A DNA stretch of 64,000 nt. Source: Trichoplax adhaerens. Taxonomy: Eukaryota; Placozoa; Uniplacotomia; Trichoplacea; Trichoplacidae. Below the pieces are notes generated by a model. That model saw nothing but the letters and a program-made list of their open reading frames with translations. It searched no databases and had not been told where the DNA came from. The position numbers and the translations under genes were made by a program. The DNA is taken from positions 1,309,225-1,373,224 of the forward strand of contig NW_002060955.1 of the NCBI RefSeq assembly GCF_000150275.1, read 5' to 3'. Positions 47,270 to 58,974 of the stretch are shown piece after piece. Each line of letters opens with the position of its first letter. Position 1 is the stretch's first letter.

Positions 47270-48420
47270 ATAGCCATGGCAAAGGAATAAGCAAATCTTA
47301 CCGTTATGCTCTGGTTGTATGCCTTCCACGATAAAAGTAAAATGAATTTAAATCTTCAATCAAGCATGTCATCGAATGAAAATAAAAAGGTTTTGACAGA
47401 CGATGACTTTTGAAATGATTGGCAATGGTAGAGCAAGACAATGAGGCATAGTAAATTTCAGCGTAATGAGATTTTCTTGGGCTTGTAAAACTGGTAGAAA
47501 TAGATCAGCAAGCATAGGCCTCAATTCAAGCTAATTCTTGCTCTTACCTTTATACTTCAAATGAATATCTTTGAATGAGCAAACAAACACCTTGTCTACG
47601 AAAATAAATCCTATTCGCTGGATTTTGTTCTATCAGGTAATGCAACCAGATGGAACAAGTAAATCTTTACCATCATGCTTCAACTTTACATAATTAAGTA
47701 AAATGAATACAGCCATAACATAAATTTTCTTCAAGAATAAAAGTAATCCCTGAAGAAGCAGTGGCTACCGAAAATTACTGGCCAAGCGTATAGTAAAATG
47801 AATTTACAACAAGGACTTTATTCTAGCCATTATGGATACTGTTAATGCTGAATTGCTTTGCAGGTAGCAAGACACGACTAAGGGAATCAATCTATACTAA
47901 ATATGTTATTTGTATAATGTTAAATATATATGAATTAGGAAACTGTTGAAAGGAATTACTGTTAATACAATAAAGTATAAAGTAAAATAAATGTGTTTGA
48001 CGTAAAATTGAATCTGGATATTACGTAGAATAGGGCTCAATAATTAATTAATTCTATGAGAGGATAGCCTATGTGCCCGATTTCATGTAGCAATAAGAAC
48101 AAGAATATATTGACCATCTGATAGCCATTAAAATAACTGACAAAATCTTTTCCAAGCATTACGGTACTGCATGATTAGTTACCTTTTGGAAGCTGATATT
48201 TAATCCACGGTATATCTTCTCGATTGGTTTCAAACCAAGCTAATGATATGCCCTATTTCAATGATGAGCTTGAACTATTCCATCCAGTGGCAGTATCTAG
48301 CATAGGTACAACAAAACGAATCGATCTTTACCGTTATGGAGATATCTTCCAATCCAATAGTTAATTAATGATTACTGACTTCAAAGCTCTTAATATACGA
48401 CAGTATTCACGACTATATAC
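47270..48420. repeat. very diverged tandem repeat, ~350-450 bp
   Basis: The pattern AAATCTTTACC(G/A)T(T/C)ATG followed by TTCCA and AGTAAAATGAAT recurs near 47293, 47665 and 48325. Old and barely recognisable. Confidence 0.4.
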
Positions 48421-48439
48421 CATTTTCTATTTTTTCAAA

Positions 48440-49700
48440 CCCAGCTTATGTCGTTATTATTTCGTAGATTACCACTTCGAGTAAATTCACGAATTCTCTT
48501 GTAATCTGATTATTACTTACTATATCATTCCCTAGCCATAGCTAGTCAGTAACACAGAATTGAGAGTATATATTTTTTTTCCACAACTCTGCTACTAAAA
48601 TCGTATCATCCACAGCATCACCGATCGACCTGCTTTTTATGCTAGTCCATTGCGTATTCTTCTATTCCTATTGGCAGGTGACCAAGGAAATCTGACAAGT
48701 TTAGGGATAAATTATACACCATGGTACTGAATTCGGCAACATGGAGTATCATACTCCATGTTGATGATTTTTATACCATAGTATTAGCAGAGTCTGAACA
48801 TTATTTAAAGAATAATGTTTATTTGCTCATTCCTATCACTGTACAAGTTTATTCAAAAAGTTACCGTAATTGCTATATTTCGTTAGTCCTTCAATTCAAT
48901 CTATCCTTGATAATTGATTTATAAATGATACGTCGTTTCCTGTAGATCGTTAGTCAAAAGGATAAAACTGACTACGTGCATCTTCTTCTCCCCAACTTTG
49001 CTAGCGTCATAAACCGACCAACTTTATGGTCGTTTAGTAATGTAGGATGCGAGTACAATTGACTGTGCGTATTCATTTTTTCTCTTAACTCTACTTATGA
49101 AACCATGTCTTACATACTGTCGTAGTTCGACTTAATAATATTGGTCCATTGCCTATGTAATTATGGATTTTTCTATTTCGGATGACGGCTCATAGATGAG
49201 ATTTTGCAAATTTCAGGGAAAAAAATGAATAGAGTCTGCTCATTATTAGAGCAATATTATTTGTCATTCATTCAGAATTGCTCTACAAGTCAAGATGTTA
49301 ACAGCTATATTTAGTTGGTCCATGAATTCAATCTATTCTTGATGATTTGCTCTATCATTACCTAGTTATAGCTAGTCAGCAGAATAGAATTATTCATTGT
49401 GCACATCCGTTTCCCCAACTTTGTTAATAAAACCATATCTTACATAAATCGTAGATAAACCTACTGTATCCTCGTATATTATATATGGACTCTACTGTAT
49501 TCAATTGCTGACAGTTCACAAATGAAATTTTTCAAGTTTACCAACAAATTTACGGAGCCTGAATGAATGGATGTTATTAGAGAAGAACGTTTATTCAATC
49601 ATTCGCAACGGTTCTACAAGTAAAGCGTTAAATTTAGCTGGTCATCCAAGGATGATTAACCATGTATTAATATTTTATAATTTCACATAATGCTTTTATC
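48440..49700. repeat. diverged tandem repeat, ~420-450 bp, three units
   Basis: AATTCAATCTATxCTTGATxATT, then CTAGTCAGxAxA, CCCCAACTTTG and ACCATxTCTTACATA recur near 48490, 48895 and 49325. Confidence 0.55.
48737..48763. other. perfect 13-bp-arm palindrome
   Basis: CAACATGGAGTAT and ATACTCCATGTTG are exact reverse complements separated by one base. It lies within a diverged repeat unit. Confidence 0.95.
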
Positions 49701-49940
49701 AAACAACATCGATACTGCACTGTTCAATCTACTCAAGAAATACTTGAATGATGATAATCAAGACTTGAAAGACGACTCTTGTTGCATTGAATACGAGAAA
49801 TCTTTCACAACAAACAAAAAGTATCTTTAGGCAATAGAAAAACTATTTCATTACTGTATCATGTCTCGGTTAAATTTTTATTTTAATCCTTTGCTGATAT
49901 GATTCTCATAAAGATTAGAGCCAATTGTAGGGAGATATAT

Positions 49941-51927
49941 TTAATTACTATCTTTACGCGAATCACAACGATCTCCTGTAAATCCAGGATTGCAAACACA
50001 CGTCGAGTTGCTTGGAGTTTCGATGCAAAATCCATTTTTGCAACGATTCTTTTGGCAAGTTGTTGTCAAGGCTAAAGACTGATCCTGAAGAGCATTGATT
50101 GAGGTATCGCAATATTTGCCAGTATATCCTGGATTGCAAACGCAAGAAATCTTTCCCGGTACTCCAATGCAAAAACCTTCCACACATGGTTGATCTGAAC
50201 AAGTAGACTTGGCTATTGAGTCAATCATTAATAAATAAGCATTAATGACCAACAAATCACGATTTAATCGCTGAAAATTTGTATTGCAATAACTAACATA
50301 AAAACGATAACTACAGATTGTATACGATATGGAATTGCATATATGTTTACATTAACGTCAACACCGACGTATGTATAAATTACCAAATATTGTAATGCAA
50401 TAATGGATATAGAATTCAAATGGTGTAAAGCAATTTTCAATCCAATGGATGCTACTTACGACAGGAACCTTCAACGACATCGATGTCATCTATAGCTATA
50501 TCACCTCGATAACTTTTGCCTCGTACACCTATAATACTTAGCTATAAGCAAAAGGGAAAGTTTGAGTCGAAGAAGGTATTCATCGTCAAGTTATGTATGG
50601 CTTACCGAATGAGGACCAGCTGAAAGTGTTTTCTTCATCTTCCGCCAGACATTACCACGATCCCCCAGAAAGTTTGCAATATTGCTATTACCATCCAATA
50701 CTATTAAACTACCCACATCTTTACCATTGGCATTAAACCATAATGAAAAGCAGCATTTATCTTTGACATGGAAGGGTCCACTTTTTAACATCGCAAAGTC
50801 TAGTTCCTTGCGTGGAGCGGATGTTTCAATGTATGCATAGTAGCCTAGTTTCAAAATCGTTATAGTTAGGCATGGTTTCTATTTTAAAAACTTGATCTAG
50901 CATAGATTAAGGTAACTCTGCTATCATCCTTAAAAACAAAATGATTGAAATGAAAGCAAAAATATCCTACGAGCACGAGGATATGGCGTGTGATCATTGG
51001 AGGGTCCAGTTCGAGAGCTTGGAGTTTTTCCCTTATGGCGTACCCAATCAAAGTGACCGATTGCCGAATGATGCCATTTACAAAAATTTCTTTCAAACGT
51101 ACATTCGAGCTTGGATATTTCACCTCCTATCAAAACCGTAATAACTTTTTAAGTGGCTGCCTTTATTAAAATTTATTTTCTGGCAGGACGTGAAGTTCTA
51201 ATTACTCAGACCTAAGTTTTCCAAAGTCTAAACTATCTAAACGATTGACTATTATAATTTCCTTTCTGTATAGGATATGAAATTTGACTATCCATAAACT
51301 AGCGGCTGAAAATTACTATATCGCCTTAACTTTGCAAACATAAACTCGGTATAATTAAGGTAGAAATAATAGATTATATATTCTCCTCACGATATAATTG
51401 AAGGAATTTTAGTATTACTTGATTTAGCAATTGAACAGTTCTTACGTTCCTTTGCAAGCATTAACTTAACATAATAATTTAAGTAAAAGCGATAAATTAT
51501 ACACTTTTATGTACTAGTGTTGGAAGAAATTTGGATACTACATGATTGAGCAGTTAAAAAGTACTATATCTACTCTACTGTGCAAACAATGACAGGAACA
51601 CATTCTCAAGGTTATCATGGAAAAAGAATCGATTAATACTACAAGATTCAGTAGTCGAAACGCACTATATTTACTCAACTTTGCAAGCATAAGCTCAGTA
51701 TGATATAGATAAATGCGATGGGATTGTCCATCTTCATAGTATAGTGGAAGGACTTTTACTTATTACGCAAACATAAGCACAATACAGTAGGAAATTAGGT
51801 AAGAGTAGAACCAAATTGAATTATTATCGGTATTTGAATTCTGCCTAGTAAACCTACCTATAGATGTCACAGCCAAGGAAACGATGAGAAGGAAGAGAAT
51901 GTCGAGGAATAGTACTAAGTTCTTCAT
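49941..51927 (-). CDS. secreted MAM-EGF-EGF protein
   Basis: Five exons, 51927-51858, 51126-50971, 50844-50606, 50541-50460 and 50212-49941, join in phase to 272 codons. Residues 1-22 are a signal peptide (MKNLVLFLDILFLLIVSLA). Residues ~27-181 form one MAM domain: LECTFERNFCKWHH, then GPSNDHT, YAYIETS and, at its end, GDIAIDDIDVVEGSC. Two EGF modules follow (~185-214 and ~232-264), each with six cysteines and the closing pattern CVCNPGYTGKYC or CVCNPGFTGDRC. No membrane anchor is seen, so it is probably secreted or matrix-associated; MAM and EGF modules mediate adhesion and protein contacts. The donor of exon 2 could also be 6 bp earlier (50977) without changing phase. All other junctions are clear. 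Confidence 0.88.
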
Positions 51928-51929
51928 GA

Positions 51930-53625
51930 TGGATGAATATTGCAGACAGGCTTGATCGTGTAATCAAAAATAAGACTAATAGTATGTGAGTTGGGTAAAA
52001 TTGCTTCTTTCTACCTTGTAACTGCTTTCTTAATAACTTTGGCTTTCTAACGCCCTAGAGGAATACCTTGGTTATTTATAGCCTTAGTGTACAGTAATTC
52101 TGTGGGGCCAATGTAGGAAATCCATAGGTATAGAATGTGTACAGGACTGCTATATTAGTATCAAATCTATTGTCATTACTTGTCATGAAAAGCAATTAAT
52201 TAATAACTGTAATTAGGTATTGATAGGGTACCTCTGCACTAAGCGAAGAAGAAATTGTGCTTATTCTTAATTCCAATAATTATAATGTAAGATAAGGTAT
52301 GGAGCCTATAGCACCATGAACAACAAACTGATGAAATTGTATTTACAGGCTAATAAATAGCAGCAACATTTTATAGCGAACTTTGCGCAGGCAATATTAC
52401 CGAAATAAGCACCAAAATGTCGTAAATAAGTTTGTTTAAATATTTATTTAATTTAATTCTGCACTAGTAACACGATAAAATCCTTGTGTACATGTAGGGC
52501 GATAAGAAAGTGAGAAGTAATGTACATTGCACAGGTTGTACGATTTTTATCATCTATCAATGCACAGAGATTTAAAAGTATGAATTAATATACCGCTAGC
52601 TTTCTTTATTAAAACTTTAACAGTAGCCTAATAGTGCCAAGCAATCGGCAGTCTAAACTATGCAGATTTAGATCTAGCAGGGAAAATTGTAGATTGATGT
52701 GATAGTATAGTAAATTATAATTATTGCATACTTTGCAATTTCTATCCGATAGACTGGAATGAACCCTGTATTTTGCGTAATATCAGAATGATAAATGGAA
52801 GAAATACAAGCTAAATGATTTCGACAAATATCTAATATTTTCTGGAATTGCTATCATATGAGATAGTTTATTTATTATTCATAATTAATTAATTGGAGTC
52901 TAAGAAACTTAATCTAGCTAAGCATGCTAATAGATCATGTTATGAACCACAGGTGAAGAAAGATTGGCTTTCTCAATTTAGGTACAGTATTGCTCGATTC
53001 TATTGAAGTAGTAAAGCTATTTTTCAACTTTTCAGCAGGTACATGACTTTGGTTTTAGTTTTATGAATTACAGTTATTGTTATACTAATTGCAGATCCAA
53101 AACACGCCATGCTTAGCAGGTACACTAGTGCTTGATTCTATTCAAGAAACTATTTCAGTTTTGAAGTAGGTGAATGACTTTGGATTTAGTTTTATAAGTT
53201 AGAGTTATTGTTGTGTCTGATTTCAAATGCAAATTTTGCAATAATTACCGTCTTCTACGTATATACGGATGTAAAATGAGAGAAGACTTTCTGATCACTT
53301 ACAGTAGTAATTCTTACTGTGTCTTTTATTTTTCCAGCCTATACTTGACAATTTTTGGCGCATCACTTAATTTAATATACTCGTATATTAAAGTTTAACT
53401 AAGACTTGAGCAGCCATTTACTTTTATAGCACAGCAGGCTGATTTACCGTGGTGTTGAATGAGTAGTAACTAATTTGTATTCGACAACTTACAAATTGGA
53501 TGACGTTGCAATTTTTTTCGTAGTCTAAATCTGTAGGCGTATAGAAAACTTAGAAATAGATTAATGAACTGGAAACTGCTTACATTATAAATTTATTTCA
53601 AAAAATTTGTTGATCAGAGGATTGT
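51930..53625. other. gene-free stretch
   Basis: No supported gene. A short duplicated phrase (ATGACTTTGG-TTTAGTTTTAT) occurs at ~53042 and ~53173. Confidence 0.35.
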
Positions 53626-53629
53626 AGTT

Positions 53630-53863
53630 TCAAAAGCAATAATTAAATTCTAATGTAGTTATGTAATAGCAGTACGGTACTCTAGGCTCTCCACTGTCCT
53701 TTATTGGTGGCCTCGTTCTATTTATACATCTAAAGTCATCAACCAAACCATTCATTTTAGCGATTCTTGATGGCCTTAAAAACATTGCAGGTATTGCACC
53801 AAATGATTTTAGACAGGCAATAAGAATAGGCATTAAAATAAAACTAAAGTGATTCAATTTCAT
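53630..53863 (-). CDS. small possibly secreted protein, 77 aa
   Basis: It begins with a signal-peptide-like stretch (MKLNHFSFILMPILIACLK). The mature part has three cysteines (C46, C65, C76), an N-glycosylation site (NRT) and basic residues (RPSRIAK). No family is recognised and it may be a chance ORF. A second signal-peptide-like ORF lies 55 bp upstream on the same strand. Confidence 0.3.
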   Translation of the reverse strand: MKLNHFSFILMPILIACLKSFGAIPAMFLRPSRIAKMNGLVDDFRCINRTRPPIKDSGEPRVPYCYYITTLEFNYCF

Positions 53864-53917
53864 ATGATGGCATTCTATGTGCAGAAAGCCTCATTACGAA
53901 GGAAGACATCAGCAACA

Positions 53918-54121
53918 TCAACTGTAGGCTTTATGAAAATAATTTGAGCAGTAGCTACTTGCATTGTAAAGATCGAGATCGTTATTTCTTTTTAACCACA
54001 TTTTGTAGCCAAGTGATGATTCTTTGACCTCAACAAGAATTGAATCAGCGTCAGTCGAAGCAATTTCAACAGTAATGAGTGATTTGGATAGAAATAGTAT
54101 GATGTACATTTGCAATGTCAT
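53918..54121 (-). CDS. small possibly secreted protein, 67 aa
   Basis: It starts with a hydrophobic segment (MTLQMYIILFLSKSLITV), followed by an acidic stretch and an N-glycosylation site (NAS). No family is recognised. It could be the first exon of a gene that continues into 53630-53863, but I cannot find a convincing donor. It starts 20 bp from, and divergent to, the ATG of the BESS protein. Confidence 0.25.
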   Translation of the reverse strand: MTLQMYIILFLSKSLITVEIASTDADSILVEVKESSLGYKMWLKRNNDLDLYNASSYCSNYFHKAYS

Positions 54122-54141
54122 GTCGTTGTCTTTTCTAATAT

Positions 54142-54624
54142 ATGTCTGTGTCAGCCTTTGGAAGAATCACCTTGGGAAGTGGTGGAATCAACACCAAAAT
54201 TAAAGGCATGCTTCAACTTAAAATTGGTTGTGCCATTACTAGTACACTAAGTTGCAAAACTTACTTACAGACTACAGAAGAGCAATGGAATAGCGAGCTT
54301 TCATTGACTGATGGATCAGAAATAGAAGAAGGGATGTCAATAGCAACTCGACCTAAGCATCACAGGAAGAAAGGAAAACGGAAATTCAAGAATGCTAAAA
54401 TAGAGGGTGTTTTAGTTGCTCAAGCTATGAAACTTATTCAAGAATGGCAATCAGAAGACGGTGAACCGATGGATGATTTTAATCGATTTGGGTTGTGTGT
54501 AGCGGATCAATTGCGGGATTTAGCTAACAGTTCGGATATGCTTTTAGTTGCTCGAACCAAATTTAAGATTGAACAAGTGTTGTATCAAAGTGCTAAGCGA
54601 GCATACATCACTCTGAAAAAATAA
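54142..54624 (+). CDS. BESS-motif protein (MADF-BESS-type C-terminus)
   Basis: 160 codons. The basic segment HHRKKGKRKFKNAK (~73-86) could be a nuclear localisation signal. Residues ~110-155 (MDDFNRFGLCVADQLRDL, then KFKIEQVLYQSAKRAY) fit the BESS motif, the protein-interaction module at the C-terminus of MADF transcriptional regulators. The MADF DNA-binding domain is not in this ORF and I did not find it upstream. A good acceptor (CTTACTTACAG) at 54270 suggests the true last exon may be 54271-54624, with earlier exons missed. Probably nuclear. Confidence 0.55.
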   Translation: MSVSAFGRITLGSGGINTKIKGMLQLKIGCAITSTLSCKTYLQTTEEQWNSELSLTDGSEIEEGMSIATRPKHHRKKGKRKFKNAKIEGVLVAQAMKLIQEWQSEDGEPMDDFNRFGLCVADQLRDLANSSDMLLVARTKFKIEQVLYQSAKRAYITLKK

Positions 54625-54629
54625 GCCTT

Positions 54630-55235
54630 TTCTCGTAGCCGATACCTAAAAATTATATATGGTTTGTGGTTTTCAAGTTGTCTGTAGATTTGTAGTGGTT
54701 TTGCATGAAGTAACTAACAACAGTGCAGTACATTCATCAACTCATTTGCTCTACTTGTTGTACTGTCAATAACAATAAAATGCTCAAATTTATCCTTTAA
54801 GGTTATGGTTTATGAATACTCTTGAGATACAGTAATGCAGTCTTGGTGGAAAGAAATGATTCACGTTCCATCTTAAGAATCAAGCATGAACACATGATAA
54901 GGCACAATGTCTAGGCATAAGATTTAATCACTTTTCTCTGCATAGTTCTTGAGTAGAAAAATTGGCCTTCAATTTTGCATTACAATAGTTCATTAATACA
55001 ATACCTAGATTTGTCATTTGAATCCGTTTTTGATCTTGTTCGTAGAATGGTAATAAGTTAGAATGCCATGGTGATATGGCATTTGATGCCAATGAATACC
55101 CAACGAAAATAATTTAAAATTTCTGATGTAGAAAAGTTGTTGTAGAAATGCTGCGTGGATTGTAATAGAATCATCATTAATTTACTCAGGAGAATCGCTG
55201 TATTTAGGTGATAACTCTAGCTGATAGATTAGAAC
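54630..55235. other. gene-free stretch
   Basis: Nothing supported. Confidence 0.35.
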
Positions 55236-55239
55236 GCAA

Positions 55240-55830
55240 TTCTAACTATTACGAAATTAATTTTTGAATACTTTCAATTACCAATAAGAATATAGTATTA
55301 TTTTCCAGAATTTTGCGTATTACTGTGAGTCACATCAGATTGATAGCAAAATATGCACATCTTTAAAATTGGACAATTGATCTCCAAATATGCATATAAC
55401 ATTTATTATCTATTGGATTGAGCTAAGTACGACTCTAAGTATTATTGAAAGTCATTTTCGTTTTTTATCATCACAAACGTAAGCATTATTTGCCCAGATT
55501 TATACATGTCTACTCGGTGTAAAAGCTGATCAATTATATGGTAGAATATGCGCATCTACAAAAAGTTGGGCAATTGATCGGCTCATATGCCTATCAAACC
55601 CTATGGATTGGTTCAAGACCATCTCAATCTTATGCAATTAGTTTTTACTGTTATAAGCACCACAATGAAAGCACTATTTACCAGATTTTTACGTATCTAC
55701 TGTAAGTCTTAGATCAAACTTATAACAGAATATGTGTATCGACAGAAAGTATGCCAATTGATTTCCTTATACGAGTATGCATATGAAATGTATTCGAATC
55801 AGTTAAAGACTTAAATAAACAGTACTACTT
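55240..55830. repeat. diverged ~200-bp tandem repeat, three units
   Basis: AGAATATGxGxATCxACAxAAAGT followed by CAATTGATxxxC and ATATGC recurs near 55350, 55546 and 55728. CAGATTTxTAC recurs at 55495 and 55681. Confidence 0.65.
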
Positions 55831-56104
55831 TCACGCTGTTACTTTGCCTTATTGTTTCCAAAGTAGAGCCAGGATCATTTAACATTGCTTTCAAGCTGTT
55901 TGGTTAAAAGTGGAAACTACGTGTTGCCTCATTGTTAATTGTAACATGGCAGATTCTTGCCCATATCAATAAAAATAAGCCTTATGAAATAGATATATAC
56001 ATTTTTCATGTTCATTTTAATAGACGAAAACTTATTTTATCAACCCAAGCGATAATAATTGCTTCCAATAGCAATCAGATGTACTCCTAACATAGTGAAT
56101 CAAT

Positions 56105-56510
56105 GCTAAGTTAAAATAAAAATTATATCCTTCGATTGCCCTATCCAAAGTAGAAGAAATTCTCTCCAGTAATTATACAGTATGAGTACGAAGTGAGACA
56201 AAGGTATAAATTTACAAAAATGTAAGGGGGCCATCAATTCAACACTGGATGCTAAAAGATTGTTCAGCACAAGAAATTCTCGAAAGTAGTTATACCGTAT
56301 GAGTACAAAGTGAGACAAAACCATAAATCTTCTAAAAAGTAAGTGGGCATCAATTTAATACTGGATGCTCAAAGATTGTTGAGCAGCAAAAATCTCGTAA
56401 GCAATTATACAGTATGGATACAAAGTGAGATGAGACATAAATCGACAATAAAGTAAGTCAGCCATCCATTAATGCTGGATGCTATAAGATTGTTAAACAT
56501 ATCAATGATT
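56105..56510. repeat. ~120-bp tandem repeat, three units
   Basis: GTAATTATACAGTATGAGTAC, then AAGTGAGACAAA, and ATCAATTxAACACTGGATGCT recur near 56168, 56285 and 56400. The minus-strand ORF at 56106-56324 is a product of it. Confidence 0.8.
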
Positions 56511-56999
56511 AGATTTTACAACTTGTTTAGGGTGTCAGTGACATTCTTCATGTATGTATATCATGGATATTTGTAGAGAATAGTAATACATTGAAAGCAT
56601 CAAAAGTATGCAAAAAGAAAGTTATGGGTGTATCTAAGTAGAAAATATTATTTAAACCGATTTGCATATTGTACAGATGAACATTTTTTTACATTAGTAC
56701 TGGTTGCAGCTTTGACTTTTGACTTTCAGTTTAGCACTAAGCACTTTCTGGTTGAATGATATCTCTGCATTTGAATCCTTTCAATATTATAGATGAATTT
56801 ATAAGAAATTATGCGTAGGCTTTAACTACTGGTCTATTGACGATGATTATAAAATAGGCACTTATATTACAAATGCTCATGGATTGTATATATATTACTA
56901 ATACAGGAATGGAAGAAATTGACAACCTGATGGACGTTTAACAGTCAAACTTGATCGTAATAGAGGAAACGCAGCCAGTATACTTTCTGCAAGATAAAG

Positions 57000-57600
57000 A
57001 TAGCTGAAAGTTAGCGATCCAAAGTTTGATCACGAAACACTAATGTTTTCTATACCGTTAATGAAATAATGCTATCCTTTCTTTAAAATCAAGATGGTTA
57101 AACATTACTGATCATATATTGACTTCTGATGGAAAATTTGACCGTGAGTTGTAATCATTACTGAGGAAATGTATGTTCTTATACAGTAAATAAAGTAGTT
57201 CTATACTTTCTTTCGAAATAAAGATGGCTAAAATTGAATGCTCAGGACATTGACTGTTGATTGAAAGTTTGATCAAGATTGGCAATCCTTGCTGTATTTT
57301 CTATGAGATTAATAAAGCAATAGCGTGTATTTTTATGGAGATAAAGACAGTAATATTCGAGCAAGTCATGGTCGAACTTTAAATTATGAAGAAGTAGCGT
57401 GCTTTCCTTATGATAAAGATAACTAATATTGAATGATGAATACGTTGACTCTTGATCTAATGTTTGATCATACGTTGCAAGTCTCGCTTATACTTTCTAT
57501 ACTATACAATAGATAAAAAAAAAGTTGTGTAGTGCTTTCTTCAAGATTAAAGACAGCTAAAATTGAGTGGCCAATACGTTAACTCATGATCTACTGTATA
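57000..57600. repeat. diverged ~110-130 bp tandem repeat
   Basis: AAGTTTGATCA near 57023, TTTTCTATACxGTTAATGAA at 57046, and TTTCTTxxxATxAAGATGGCTAA recur with decay near 57130-57230, 57290-57350, 57415-57500 and 57540-57610. Confidence 0.6.
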
Positions 57601-57610
57601 GTTTGATCAT

Positions 57611-57945
57611 GGCTAGTAATACGATCCTATGTCCACCTACTATTCATGAAGTAATACCGATGTAGTGGATAGGGCAGCTGCAGGTTACTCTTGACGTAAA
57701 TCATTCCTACTTTGTTCATACGCTCGTATACGTAGAGGGAAGGGCATGATGATGGATGGAATAAAGTGGTTGCTGTCAGTATTACGATCCTATCTCCATC
57801 TACTATTTATGAAGTAATACCGATGCAGTGGATAGGGCAGCTGCTGGTTACTCTTGAAGTAAATCATTCCTACTTTGTTCATACGCTCGTATACATAGAG
57901 GGAAGGGCATGATGATGAATGGAATAAAGTGGTTGCTGTCAGTGT
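57611..57945. repeat. 164-bp tandem duplication, two nearly identical copies
   Basis: The copy from ~57612 is repeated from ~57776 with only a few differences (e.g. GATGTAGTGG/GATGCAGTGG, GCTGCAGG/GCTGCTGG). Much younger than the neighbouring repeats. Confidence 0.92.
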
Positions 57946-58004
57946 TGTTTGTTGATTGATTGAATAGTGGTCATTATGTGTACATTAGAGCATTAGAAGG
58001 CTAC

Positions 58005-58579
58005 TTACCTATACTTTACACCAGCTAGATCGAGTAGTCTTCTGGATGCTGTGGATGCAGCGGTATCATGATATTTATCGGATACAAAGACCACTTCTTT
58101 AATGCCTGATTGTATGATTAACTTGGCACATTCATTGCATGGAAATAAAGCAACATAGATGATACACCCTTTCAAATCGAATGAATTCTTGTTCAAGATG
58201 GCATTCATTTCCGCATGACAAACTAGCTTGAAGAGAGGAGAAGTAATGAATGAGTACAACATAGATGGTATCATCAACAGCATGGATGATGTCGATGACA
58301 AACTGGAGGATGATACGACCTACCGTACGGATATTTGGTATCCAAAGCATTGGAAGCTTCCCTAGCCCAAGGTAGTGCGTCATCGTTACAACCATTAGGC
58401 ATACCATTATAACCTATTCCTACAATTTTATTCTCTTGATTCACGATACATGCTCCAACTTGCGTATTAGGATCCTTGCTACGTTGCGATGATAGAAAGG
58501 CAACGGCCATGAAATATTCTTCCCACGAGATGTAATCGGTTCTCTTCTTGACGACCTCTTCTCCGTTGGTAGGATTCAT
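58005..58579 (-). CDS. DCTD: deoxycytidylate (dCMP) deaminase
   Basis: Two exons, 58579-58324 and 58222-58005, join in phase (G|TT) to a ~157-residue protein very close to animal DCTD. It converts dCMP to dUMP, supplying thymidylate synthase in the cytosol. The zinc site is complete: His88 and Glu90 in VCHAEMNA, with Cys114 and Cys117 in [14 protein letters not shown] and [10 protein letters not shown], plus LPW, form the substrate site. The frame ends at GVKYR-stop. A strong GTAAGT donor overlaps that stop (exon would end at 58009), so a further small exon coding the ~20-residue tail known in other animals may exist to the left; I could not find it. An E2F-like site lies ~215 bp upstream. 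Confidence 0.94.
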
Positions 58580-58795
58580 CGTTGTCTAAACCGATGAAAA
58601 CAAGAACAAGTACACTGACTATAGCTCATCTGCTTGAGCTAAAGGATAATCATTGCTCATAACAATCCAACCTTACCTTTGAAAGAGAGAAAAAGTGGAT
58701 GAGAACGGATTAGGTTGCCAAGTTGATTTTTTGAATGGACAGTAACAATCTCTGCCAGGCGTTAGGGTACGCCTATTCTCTTTGTGGAGGTTCCA

Positions 58796-58810
58796 TTTTC
58801 GCGGGAATTT
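58796..58810 (-). promoter_or_regulatory. E2F-like site upstream of dCMP deaminase
   Basis: The minus strand reads AAATTCCCGCGAAAA, close to the E2F consensus TTTSSCGC. It sits in a locally GC-rich patch ~215 bp upstream of the start codon. dCMP deaminase is an S-phase enzyme, so E2F control would make sense; this is inference from position and motif. Confidence 0.4.
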
Positions 58811-58819
58811 TGCAAGGCG

Positions 58820-58965
58820 GTACGGTACTTACACTGTAGTGCTACAGTACCGTACTGTAGCGATGACAGCACTCGTCCTTAAAAATAAGGAGAAGCCATG
58901 GAGCCAAAGTCGATTTCATGTACTGTAGTGTACAGTACTGTATACTGTACACTGAACAGTAGGCC
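58820..58965. repeat. cluster of TACAGTA/TACTGTA inverted repeats
   Basis: Many overlapping TACTGTA and TACAGTA words (e.g. CTACAGTACCGTACTGTAG at 58843-58861) followed by CTGAACAG-TAGGC-CTGTTCAG. Strong cruciform potential; function unknown. Confidence 0.7.
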
Positions 58966-58974
58966 TGTTCAGAA

